Assembly: GCA_002368805.1 (NCBI GenBank)
Contig: DFFH01000170.1
Span: 1,902 to 15,144 of the forward strand
Direction of reading: 5' to 3'
Length of the DNA: 13,243 nt
Origin: Mageeibacillus sp. UBA3781
GTDB taxonomy: Bacteria > Bacillota > Clostridia > Saccharofermentanales > Saccharofermentanaceae
Shown here piece after piece: positions 1 to 6,012 of this stretch (positions are counted from its first letter, which is position 1; each line of letters opens with the position of its first letter). The notes beneath the pieces were generated by a model that made no database searches, was not told the origin of the DNA, and saw nothing but the letters and a program-made list of their open reading frames with translations. The position numbers and the translations under genes were made by a program.

Positions 1-33
1 GGCTGTTGCTCTATCCAGCTGAGCTATGGACCC
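1..33 (-). tRNA. partial tRNA, probably tRNA-Arg (3' part outside window)
   Basis: On the minus strand the sequence starts with GGGTCCA, then TA, a GCTC/GAGC D arm with an AGCTGGATA loop, and the 5' arm ACAGC of the anticodon stem. The window ends one base before the conserved U33, so the anticodon is not visible. The D-arm and ACAGCC context resemble Firmicute tRNA-Arg(TCT), but that identity is inference. It is the second gene of a unit led by the tRNA-Gly at 72-145. Confidence 0.85.
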
Positions 34-43
34 ACGCTAGTAA

Positions 44-70
44 GAATGACGACCACAAGGATCGTCATTC
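44..70 (-). other. hairpin in the spacer between two tRNAs
   Basis: Perfect 9-base arms (GAATGACGA and its complement) enclose two further C-G pairs, with a one-base bulge and a four-base loop. The hairpin fills most of the 38-base spacer between tRNA-Gly and the following tRNA. No T-run follows, so it does not look like an intrinsic terminator. A role in processing the dicistronic precursor is a guess. Confidence 0.6.
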
Positions 71-71
71 A

Positions 72-145
72 TGGAGCGGGTGATGGGAATCGAACCCACG
101 TGATCAGCTTGGAAGGCTGGAGTTCTACCATTGAACTACACCCGC
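72..145 (-). tRNA. tRNA-Gly (anticodon TCC)
   Basis: A complete cloverleaf reads on the minus strand. The acceptor GCGGGTG pairs with CACCCGC, the D loop contains GGT, and the anticodon stem CCAGC/GCTGA brackets TCC. A T arm with GGTTCGATTCC follows. The discriminator base is T and the 3' CCA is encoded (72-74). It decodes GGA/GGG glycine codons. A promoter lies about 40 bases upstream, and a second tRNA follows downstream. Confidence 0.97.
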
Positions 146-184
146 ACGGTGCTTCCGCATAGTCTTTATCAAACTTGCCTTGAT

Positions 185-213
185 ATAATACTACACGAAA
201 GTCGAGTTGTCTA
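185..213 (-). promoter_or_regulatory. promoter of the tRNA-Gly unit
   Basis: On the minus strand, -35 TAGACA (208-213, 5 of 6 consensus bases) is separated by 17 bases from -10 TATTAT (185-190, 5 of 6). The predicted start near 178 gives a leader of about 33 bases before tRNA-Gly. It is correctly placed between the lipoprotein gene's stop and the tRNA. Confidence 0.7.
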
Positions 214-251
214 TAACGAATTTTGAAAACTGAAAAGATATTTCAAAACTG

Positions 252-701
252 TCAGGCCGGCTTTGTATCCTTGATGAATTCAGAAGACACATAGAATCCT
301 TCCTGAGTCTTATACCAGCCGTTATCCGTCTTGGCAACGACCATGACCTCAGCGCCGTTCGGCAGTTTGGAAACGACAGGATACTTCGAGTCATCCGTAC
401 CCGGTCCTTTTCTGACTTTAAGATATGATTTGATACCGGAAACATACATAACCTTTGCTTCCATAGCATCTTCTTTCCAAGTGACCTGAATATCATTCGG
501 AGCAATCGACATGCCATACTCCTGGAGCGTTGTCTCCGTTGTCGTAGGCGGAACAGTGACCATCGGAGTTGTCTCCGTTGTCTGTTCTGTGGTCTCCGTT
601 GTTACTTCAGCCTTCTTCTTGCTTCCGCAGCCGGATACAAATACCACGGAAGATACCATGGCGAAGGCCAGTGCTTTTACAATAATGGAAGATCGTTTCA
701 T
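252..701 (-). CDS. SH3-domain lipoprotein
   Basis: This 149-residue exported lipoprotein has a basic n-region, a hydrophobic stretch and a lipobox ending FVSGC, with Cys25 as the predicted lipidated residue. After the Cys comes a Lys-rich patch and a Thr/Glu/Pro-rich spacer (about 28-60), suited to crossing the cell wall. The C-terminal bacterial SH3 (SH3b) domain spans about 92-144, with YLKVRKGPG, the NG turn, GWYK and FYVSSEFI. SH3b domains commonly bind peptidoglycan or other cell-wall ligands; no catalytic domain is present. The start is supported by GAAGGA (711-716) nine bases upstream. It follows the acetyltransferase gene by 88 bases and has its own candidate promoter, so it may be transcribed alone. 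The ligand and precise role are not known from sequence. Confidence 0.9.
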   Translation of the reverse strand: MKRSSIIVKALAFAMVSSVVFVSGCGSKKKAEVTTETTEQTTETTPMVTVPPTTTETTLQEYGMSIAPNDIQVTWKEDAMEAKVMYVSGIKSYLKVRKGPGTDDSKYPVVSKLPNGAEVMVVAKTDNGWYKTQEGFYVSSEFIKDTKPA

Positions 702-742
702 AGGACACGCTCCTTCTTGCTCATAATTTCACTTAATTTAAT

Positions 743-771
743 AGTACACCATTCTTTTGGAATAATTGCAA
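743..771 (-). promoter_or_regulatory. candidate promoter of the SH3 lipoprotein gene
   Basis: Minus-strand -35 TTGCAA (766-771) and -10 TGTACT (743-748) are 17 bases apart. A TG one base before the -10 makes it an extended -10. It would start transcription about 35 bases before the ATG at 701. Read-through from the upstream operon is also possible, because no clear terminator lies between 742 and 790. Confidence 0.45.
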
Positions 772-789
772 ATGATTATTACATTGTCA

Positions 790-1383
790 TTACATTTCAA
801 CCTCTGGATTCAGCCTTACCATCATTACATGGTCCCGGTACTCTCCGTCGATCTCCATGAATTTCTCGTTATACCCCATTTTCACAAAACCGCATCTTCC
901 GGCACAGGCAAGAGACCTTTCATTCGTCGGAAGGATATCCGCTTCGATCCTGTGAAGGCGATAAAACTTAAACATAAAATCACACCCGGCCAGGAGCGCC
1001 TCACTCATATATCCCTGCCCCTGACATGACTCATCCAGGTGATATCCGACAAAACAGGAGTTCATCGCACCTCCGATCAAGCTATAAAACGACAGCCTTC
1101 CGATGATCCGCTCGGGTTCCTCAGGAAGCGTGATCCAAAATGCCACCTGTGTATTCCTGTTAAACATCGAAAGATCCGATTTCAGGTAGGATCTCTGCTC
1201 GGAGACCGTGTAGTATCTCTCCCCGTGTCTCTGCTGGAAAGGCTTATGGAACTTACGGTTCCGGACAATATAATCCGTGACCGGCTGCGCGGCAGACGGT
1301 TTATATACGGAAAGGATCAGCCTTTTCGTCTGAATCGAAAGGACTGATCCCTTAACAGGTGGTATGATCTCAAATCTCGCCAT
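790..1383 (-). CDS. GNAT-family N-acetyltransferase (RimJ/RimL-like)
   Basis: This 197-residue protein has the layout of RimJ/RimL-type acetyltransferases. They transfer acetyl from acetyl-CoA to a protein N-terminus or a small amine. An early IQTKRLIL strand is followed by a YYT..EQ segment, WITLPEE...IIGRLSFY, and the acetyl-CoA pyrophosphate loop near residues 120-126 (CQGQGYM). LHRIEADILPTNERS and a GF...GY segment complete the fold. It is probably cytoplasmic; there is no signal peptide. ATG at 1383 was chosen because it follows an AAGGAAG ribosome site and gives a normal family length. The frame is open further upstream, but only inside the preceding gene. It overlaps that gene's end by 14 bases, implying translational coupling. 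The substrate cannot be predicted; ribosomal protein S5/S18 acetylation is known for family members only. Confidence 0.88.
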   Translation of the reverse strand: MARFEIIPPVKGSVLSIQTKRLILSVYKPSAAQPVTDYIVRNRKFHKPFQQRHGERYYTVSEQRSYLKSDLSMFNRNTQVAFWITLPEEPERIIGRLSFYSLIGGAMNSCFVGYHLDESCQGQGYMSEALLAGCDFMFKFYRLHRIEADILPTNERSLACAGRCGFVKMGYNEKFMEIDGEYRDHVMMVRLNPEVEM

Positions 1384-3295
1384 CGTCTTCCTTATCCTCA
1401 GTGTCCTCCGAGGCATCACTGTCACCGGAATCCTCAGAAGATTCATCGGAAGAATCATCTTCAGAAGCCTCATCAGCAACATCCTCATCCGGTTCCTGCT
1501 TGTCTTCTGTGCCGGAAGAATCATCCTTCTTCTCATCAGAAGATCCTTTATCCGTATCAGAATCAACGACCGTGATCAAAGGAGTCGGAATCACCGGTTC
1601 TTCGATGACGGGCTCAGGTTTCTTCTCCGGGAATTCCGGGAAATCAGGAAGCGGTTCTTCCTTCTTCTCATCAGTATCTACCGGCTCTTCCTTCGGCTCG
1701 TCACTTTCACCGGCGCGCTTTGCACCCGGGCGGCGCGGCTGAGGATCCTCATCACCGAACTGATAGTAATAGTCTCCCTCATTCTCGTTCGACTTCTTCT
1801 CATCCGGGGTGTTCTCTTCACTCTCCGTGTTTTCCGGATCATCCGGACCCGTCGGATCATTTCTGTCTTTCTGTCTCATAACGATCAGGAAGATCACCCC
1901 CGCAAGAAGCGCAGCACTTAGAATACCGAGAAGGATCGTAGCTGTCTTAAATCCGGAATTTGAGTCTTTTGCAGCCGGTGTCGGCGACGGCGTCGGAGTA
2001 GGCGTCGATGTCGGAGTAGGAGTAGGTGTCGGTGTCTCTGTGGGAACCGGAGTAGGTGTCGCAACAAGAGCAGCAAGATCTCCGCGGAACGGCATGATCA
2101 TCTGTGAAGAAAGATCAAAATAATATGCACCTGCTTTTCCATCCTTATCGAGCATATAGACGATCAGAGGGAATTCTTCCGCCTGAGGATTTTTATATAC
2201 TTCGATCTCGTTCTCGTTATAGGTAACGGTACTCTTCTCATATCCCGAAGGAGCCTTAAAATCGGACGGGAACGGAATAATGAGCATCGTTTCAGAGTCG
2301 GAAACGTAAGCTCTGCAGGGCGCTACTGTCTGAGTATCAAGATCGTAGATGTACAGCCCGTTTCCGGAATCTGAAAGAAGCCACATCATCAGCGTGCCAT
2401 CCGGACCGACAAGACACGGAACAGTCTTCGTGTTATATGTTGTCTCTGACCATGTAAAACCACTCGGGATCGTCTCGAGGGATTCCTTCTCCAGGATCGT
2501 ATAGCTGTTGCCGTCAGTAACGATAACCGGATACGGCTCCGGTGTCGGAGTCGGCACACCACGAGTTACATTAATATTATATGTACGCTTATCGCCGTTT
2601 TCCGCCGTAACAGTAACTTTTACCGTATTATCTCCCATCTGCAGGTCTTTCTGGACACCGTTGAGAGAAACTTTTGCTTTACCGTGTTCTGCTTTAGCTG
2701 ATACAGCGATGGAAGTCTGAGTCTCACTTACCGTCACATGATAATTGGTAGTGCTTTTGGAAAAGGACGGGCTAAGTGAACCCGGAGCCACAGAAAGAGA
2801 ACTTAAGTAGTTATTTCCGGAAAGCTGCACCGGTGCGGAAATAGAGATCTCTGCAGAAGAACCTGTACTATAGTCCGCTGTACCATCCTGGGAGGATACA
2901 TTAAGACTTACGGAAACCTTTGCAGTTCCTTCTTTCTTACACTTCAGTTTCGCAACAACGATCGTGGAACCGGATGGAATATTACAGTTATAATCGAGGA
3001 AGCTGGCGCCGTTTTTCGAGAAGTTCGCAGCGCCGTAGTTACCCGAGCCGATGTCCACAAGCTCGAAATAGTCACCCTCGTAGGAAAGCTTACCGCTATA
3101 TCCGCCATAAGGCCCGTCGCCACTGACCTTCACGTTAATACTGATCGTCTTACCGACCTCAGCGCTTCCGTTCTTGGATAAGCTTGCAGATGGGTCCGCA
3201 TGAACTTTCCCGGCTTGAATCATCCCGAGAGCAAGTACTGTTGCTGCGAGCACCGACATTCCTTTTCCAAATACTTTTGTCATTCTCATCTTCAT
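1370..3295 (-). CDS. membrane-anchored cohesin-like/Cadherin-like surface protein with acidic cytoplasmic tail
   Basis: This 641-residue protein has a signal peptide (about 1-33, ending VHA) and an all-beta domain with cohesin-like pattern (about 36-153: ASLSKNGSAEVGKT, GYSGKLSY, FELVDIGSG, VVAKLKCKKEG). A Cadherin-like beta-sandwich follows (about 164-246: LSSLSVAPGSLSPSFS...TTNYHVTV...YNINVTRG). A PTPTPEP hinge leads to a region of two similar ~60-residue modules (272-330 and 345-406) of unknown family. Next come a TPTP linker (413-440), one transmembrane helix (about 451-474, followed by MRQKDR) and a 167-residue tail very rich in Asp, Glu and Ser. Orientation is inferred as type I: ectodomain outside, tail inside. 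The start has AAGGAAG (3306-3312) ten bases upstream. It lies 35 bases behind the dockerin-bearing hydrolase gene and overlaps the acetyltransferase gene. Scaffold or receptor function is inference. Confidence 0.87.
   Translation of the reverse strand: MKMRMTKVFGKGMSVLAATVLALGMIQAGKVHADPSASLSKNGSAEVGKTISINVKVSGDGPYGGYSGKLSYEGDYFELVDIGSGNYGAANFSKNGASFLDYNCNIPSGSTIVVAKLKCKKEGTAKVSVSLNVSSQDGTADYSTGSSAEISISAPVQLSGNNYLSSLSVAPGSLSPSFSKSTTNYHVTVSETQTSIAVSAKAEHGKAKVSLNGVQKDLQMGDNTVKVTVTAENGDKRTYNINVTRGVPTPTPEPYPVIVTDGNSYTILEKESLETIPSGFTWSETTYNTKTVPCLVGPDGTLMMWLLSDSGNGLYIYDLDTQTVAPCRAYVSDSETMLIIPFPSDFKAPSGYEKSTVTYNENEIEVYKNPQAEEFPLIVYMLDKDGKAGAYYFDLSSQMIMPFRGDLAALVATPTPVPTETPTPTPTPTSTPTPTPSPTPAAKDSNSGFKTATILLGILSAALLAGVIFLIVMRQKDRNDPTGPDDPENTESEENTPDEKKSNENEGDYYYQFGDEDPQPRRPGAKRAGESDEPKEEPVDTDEKKEEPLPDFPEFPEKKPEPVIEEPVIPTPLITVVDSDTDKGSSDEKKDDSSGTEDKQEPDEDVADEASEDDSSDESSEDSGDSDASEDTEDKEDDGEI
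1976..2059 (-). repeat. low-complexity Thr-Pro linker repeat
   Basis: Degenerate hexanucleotide repeats of the GGCGTC/GGAGTA kind (plus strand) encode residues 413-440 of the membrane protein as alternating Thr-Pro with Ser and Glu interruptions. Such linkers usually act as extended spacers through the cell wall. Copy number may vary between strains. Confidence 0.75.
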
Positions 3296-3330
3296 TTCTT
3301 TTTTTCTTCCTTTCCCGGACAGAAATCAAA

Positions 3331-5457
3331 TTACTGGGCGAGCTGGTTCTCTCCCAGGATATGTTTACAGATCCTCGTCAGATCTGCTGCGGTGATTTTC
3401 CCGTCTTTATTCGCATCTGCAGCATGCTTACCTGCTTCACTGACATTTCCCTCACCGAGGATATAACGGCAGATCAAGGTCAGGTCAGCCGCACTGATCT
3501 TACCATCGCAGTTTGCATCACCGCGGATAAAGAGTGCGCAGATATATACTTTCTTTCCGCTTGCGTCGCAGATCTCGATAAGGTCACCCGTACAGACTGC
3601 TGTCGCATCATCTTTCGCCTGACCATTCATATTCACATAAGTAAGGGTGTACCCATCCGTCAGAGTGAACATCGACTTTACGGCACCCGCCGTCGTTCCC
3701 GGTTCGATTCCCCCGAGGAAGTTCCCTTCACTGGCCAGCGTCGTCGTAAAATAGCTATCATACGAATCCGTATTTCTTGCGACATCAAGAGTATAGACCT
3801 TAGAAGAACCATTCTCAGCTACGCAGTTGATCTTGATCGTGCTCACGCCGTTTCCTAAGGTGATGTCTCCGGCACCGGAAACCTTTGCCTTTTCAGATGC
3901 AGGCTTTGCATCGACGTGGATCGTCGCACAGGAAGCCGGAACTACGAGAGAGTACTCTGTAATTGTCGGATCGAATGCCGGTGTAAGCACATAGTCACCG
4001 ATGGTAAGTTCCTTGAGATAGTCATTCGGGTTACCGCTCTCTCTTGGAAGCAGGCAAGCTTTCTCCGGAAGACCGGAATACACCGGAATAGCAAACGTCA
4101 TTTCCGTATTAAGGAGCCCGGCTTTGGAATATGCATTATACATTTTCTTTGCTTCCGATGCTGCTCCTCTGATATTAGTCATATACTGATGATTACCGAA
4201 CTGGGATCCATCCGCTGGAATCACATTAAACTTCATCAGATAAATGGAATTCTGACCGGCATTCAGATAAACATTCGCCACCCACTTACTTCCGCCGCGC
4301 ACCGCTTTAAACGGGGTATTCCACGGGAGGTAATATTCACCATTCTTCTCTCCATTGACCGATCCGTCCGCATTCTTAAATCCATCACGTGCAAATGCAA
4401 GTCCTTTTGCCACAGGATCAACTCCGGACGATGCGCCGATATTGAAGTAATTGTAGAGGTTTTTATAACTTTTCTTATAATAGGAGGAATAATAATCTCC
4501 GCTGGTAGAATTACTTCCGCTTGCAGAGACTTCCTGAAGTACCTTAGCCACCAGGAAAACTGGATTGGCATTATAATCCTTACCTGCTGACATAAAGACT
4601 TCTTCGTATGATACCTGATTTCCGGAATAATCAGTGATCTGCTTTTGGTCCATAAATGTACCGCTAAGCATTCCTCTGACAGAGTCGATCGTCTGATACT
4701 TCGTGTCATAAGACAGGTTCAGGAACTGGAATATACCATCTTCCGTCAGCATATTTCTCGGATCGAGATAATACATTACAACTGCTTTCGAGGCATTGAC
4801 CCAGTTCTGACCATCGTACGGAGTAAAAGTACCTGTATTCCAGTCATATGCTCCCGGCTCTGTCGATTTCCATGCATCATTAACGGAATTCTCGATAAGG
4901 CTTACACCGAGACGGGACTGTACAGATACCGCAGAATCAAAGTCCTTAAGTGCATTTACCGCAGTAAAGTGCCAATTCGGATGATTCTTATGGAGTGTCC
5001 TAAGATACGTTTTGTAGGTATCCGGAAAACCGGCGATCTCGGTCTCGAAGTCCGGATCAGCATTGATATCCGAATCTTTTGAGATAAAGGAATCAACGAC
5101 ATAACCTGTGACTGATCCGCCATCGCTTTCCCGTTTATAGGTGATTTTGCACCATACATTGCTTCCGGAAGGATCGTTCGTGATCGTTACGACTTCCCCA
5201 AGTGTGACTCTGGTACCGTTTCTCACGACATCGACAACTGTCGTATCTACCGTACCCGGCTTATTTCTTACGTTGGCACTGTCGACGATGATCGTCCCCA
5301 TCGGCTCATCAGCAGCAAGTGACCTTCCCGCCATCAATTCCGTAGGGAGATATATCAGCAGGAATGCGCACGAAAGCGCCGTTGCACATGCCCGTACAAT
5401 GGCTCTTCTCATGCTGGTTTGTGTTTTTGCAAACATATACGTTACCTTTTTCCTCAT
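3331..5457 (-). CDS. secreted SH3b / glucosaminidase (GH73-like) / Cadherin-like / dockerin protein
   Basis: With ATG at 5457 the protein has 708 residues. AAGGTGG (5467-5473) lies nine bases upstream; the frame stays open to 5559, and 5436 and 5412 are other possible starts. The signal peptide has its hydrophobic core at about 23-38. Then come an SH3b domain (about 55-126) and a glucosaminidase-type catalytic region (about 145-466). That region matches clostridial enzymes that cleave GlcNAc bonds in peptidoglycan: YYLDPRNML, IFQFL, a VLQEVSASGS segment whose Glu309 is the likely acid, YNYFNIGA, and HQYMTNI. A Cadherin-like beta-sandwich (about 480-562), a small pre-dockerin module (563-644) and a C-terminal dockerin (645-702) follow. 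The dockerin has two DxNxDGxIxxxDL calcium loops (GDANCDGKISAADL, ADANKDGKITAADL). It is first in the operon, ahead of the cohesin-like membrane protein, and a terminator isolates it from the tRNAs upstream. Hydrolase activity is inferred from family resemblance. Confidence 0.88.
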   Translation of the reverse strand: MRKKVTYMFAKTQTSMRRAIVRACATALSCAFLLIYLPTELMAGRSLAADEPMGTIIVDSANVRNKPGTVDTTVVDVVRNGTRVTLGEVVTITNDPSGSNVWCKITYKRESDGGSVTGYVVDSFISKDSDINADPDFETEIAGFPDTYKTYLRTLHKNHPNWHFTAVNALKDFDSAVSVQSRLGVSLIENSVNDAWKSTEPGAYDWNTGTFTPYDGQNWVNASKAVVMYYLDPRNMLTEDGIFQFLNLSYDTKYQTIDSVRGMLSGTFMDQKQITDYSGNQVSYEEVFMSAGKDYNANPVFLVAKVLQEVSASGSNSTSGDYYSSYYKKSYKNLYNYFNIGASSGVDPVAKGLAFARDGFKNADGSVNGEKNGEYYLPWNTPFKAVRGGSKWVANVYLNAGQNSIYLMKFNVIPADGSQFGNHQYMTNIRGAASEAKKMYNAYSKAGLLNTEMTFAIPVYSGLPEKACLLPRESGNPNDYLKELTIGDYVLTPAFDPTITEYSLVVPASCATIHVDAKPASEKAKVSGAGDITLGNGVSTIKINCVAENGSSKVYTLDVARNTDSYDSYFTTTLASEGNFLGGIEPGTTAGAVKSMFTLTDGYTLTYVNMNGQAKDDATAVCTGDLIEICDASGKKVYICALFIRGDANCDGKISAADLTLICRYILGEGNVSEAGKHAADANKDGKITAADLTRICKHILGENQLAQ

Positions 5458-5508
5458 ATATGTAATCCACCTTATCGTATCAAACCATTGTTTTTGACAC
5501 GTTACAGC

Positions 5509-5538
5509 AATATCACATTTTCCTTTTACAGTTATGAA
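5509..5538 (-). promoter_or_regulatory. candidate promoter of the surface-protein operon
   Basis: Minus-strand -35 TTCATA (5533-5538) and extended -10 TGtGATATT (-10 hexamer 5509-5514) are separated by 18 bases. This is the best match between the tRNA terminator and the ATG at 5457, but each hexamer matches only 4 of 6 consensus bases. The -35 overlaps the left half (in plus coordinates) of the inverted repeat at 5534-5559. Confidence 0.35.
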
Positions 5539-5559
5539 CAGATCTCCTTTTCTGTTCAT
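5534..5559. promoter_or_regulatory. inverted repeat, possible operator
   Basis: ATGAACAG and CTGTTCAT form perfect 8-base arms around a 10-base centre. The repeat lies immediately beyond the tRNA terminator's T-run and overlaps the candidate -35 of the surface operon. No T-run follows it on either strand, so it is more like a protein-binding dyad than a terminator. No known regulator site was recognised. Confidence 0.4.
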
Positions 5560-5563
5560 TTAT

Positions 5564-5601
5564 AAAAAAGAAAAAGGACCGCCTTGAAATGAAGGCAGTC
5601 C
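5564..5601 (-). terminator. intrinsic terminator of the His-Gln-Lys tRNA operon
   Basis: On the minus strand GGACTGCCTT and AAGGCGGTCC pair over 10 positions (one G-T wobble) around a six-base loop, followed by TTTTTCTTTTTT. It begins about 12 bases after the encoded CCA of tRNA-Lys. Confidence 0.92.
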
Positions 5602-5612
5602 CTCATAGATCC

Positions 5613-5688
5613 TGGTGGCTCACTGGAGGCTCGAACTCCAGACCCCTTGATTAAAAGTCAAGTGCTCTACCTACTGAGCTAGTGAACC
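5613..5688 (-). tRNA. tRNA-Lys (anticodon TTT)
   Basis: The minus strand gives acceptor GGTTCAC pairing with GTGAGCC (one wobble), and D arm GCTC/GAGC. The anticodon stem CTTGA/TCAAG brackets TTT, and the T arm contains GTTCGAGCC. Discriminator A and CCA are encoded (5613-5615). Last gene of the three-tRNA operon, three bases after tRNA-Gln. Confidence 0.98.
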
Positions 5689-5691
5689 ATA

Positions 5692-5766
5692 TGGCTGGGG
5701 TAGCAGGATTCGGACCTACGAATGCGGGAGTCAAAGTCCCGTGCCTTACCGCTTGGCTATACCCCA
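5692..5766 (-). tRNA. tRNA-Gln (anticodon TTG)
   Basis: The minus strand reads TGGGGTATAGCC..., with the U1-A72 acceptor pair typical of tRNA-Gln. The anticodon stem CGGGA/TCCCG brackets TTG, and the T arm has GTCCGAATCC. CCA is encoded (5692-5694). Middle gene of the tRNA operon. Confidence 0.98.
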
Positions 5767-5787
5767 TCGACTCCCTAGGGAAATATG

Positions 5788-5865
5788 TGGGGTGGGATAT
5801 GGGAGTCGAACCCATGACCTCTTGTGCCACAAACAAGCGCTCTAACCAACTGAGCTAATCCCACC
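5788..5865 (-). tRNA. tRNA-His (anticodon GTG)
   Basis: The minus strand gives acceptor GTGGGAT pairing with ATCCCAC, anticodon stem CTTGT/ACAAG around GTG, discriminator C and encoded CCA (5788-5790). The base at 5865 encodes G, supplying the extra G-1 opposite C73 that histidyl-tRNA synthetase needs. First gene of the operon, about 20 bases behind its predicted transcription start. Confidence 0.98.
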
Positions 5866-5891
5866 AAGGTTCTCCCAAAAGGCACTACGAA

Positions 5892-5921
5892 ATTATAATG
5901 TTTTCATGCTGGAAATGTCAA
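5892..5921 (-). promoter_or_regulatory. strong promoter of the His-Gln-Lys tRNA operon
   Basis: Perfect consensus -35 TTGACA (5916-5921) and -10 TATAAT (5892-5897) on the minus strand, with an 18-base spacer. Consensus hexamers fit the high output expected of stable-RNA genes. It is divergent from the argJ promoter. Confidence 0.9.
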
Positions 5922-5952
5922 GCATTTATTTTATCCTTCTGCTATATACATA

Positions 5953-5981
5953 TAGAAAAGCACTTTTCCTTGGTGTATAAT
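5953..5981 (+). promoter_or_regulatory. argJ promoter
   Basis: The -10 TATAAT (5976-5981) is perfect, with a 17-base spacer to -35 TAGAAA (5953-5958, 4 of 6). The predicted start near 5988 excludes the in-frame ATG at 5980 as a start codon. The spacer holds the inverted repeat GAAAAG-CA-CTTTTC (5955-5968), which could be an operator. Confidence 0.65.
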
Positions 5982-6012
5982 GCACGTACTAAAAGTGAAC
6001 CGAGGTAGGAAT

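Noticed and set aside
219..250. AT-rich inverted repeat (TTTTGAAA...TTTCAAAA) just after the lipoprotein stop, as a possible terminator
   Set aside because: The stem has almost no G-C pairs and no T-run follows on the minus strand, so it is too weak to call.
1384..1566. Upstream extension of the acetyltransferase frame to 1566
   Set aside because: It lies wholly inside the acidic-tail codons of the preceding gene, has an Arg/Met/Leu-rich composition unlike any protein domain, and is out of frame with the real product.
1364..1921. Long plus-strand open frames opposite the acidic tail and other minus-strand genes
   Set aside because: They are antisense shadows of biased coding sequence, with no plausible domains or ribosome sites.
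5495..5506. TGTAACGTGTCA before the hydrolase gene as a catabolite-responsive (cre) site
   Set aside because: It is two bases shorter than the cre consensus and lacks the required spacing between the halves.
5458..5559. In-frame N-terminal extension of the hydrolase starting at 5559
   Set aside because: It would put 34 non-signal residues before the signal peptide, run through the candidate promoter and dyad, and ignore the better ribosome site before 5457.
5919..5936. Sequence resembling part of a Bacillus ARG box (CAAGCATTTATTTTATCC) between the tRNA and argJ promoters
   Set aside because: The GCATTT half fits but the ATTCATG half does not, and AT-rich matches of this quality are expected by chance.
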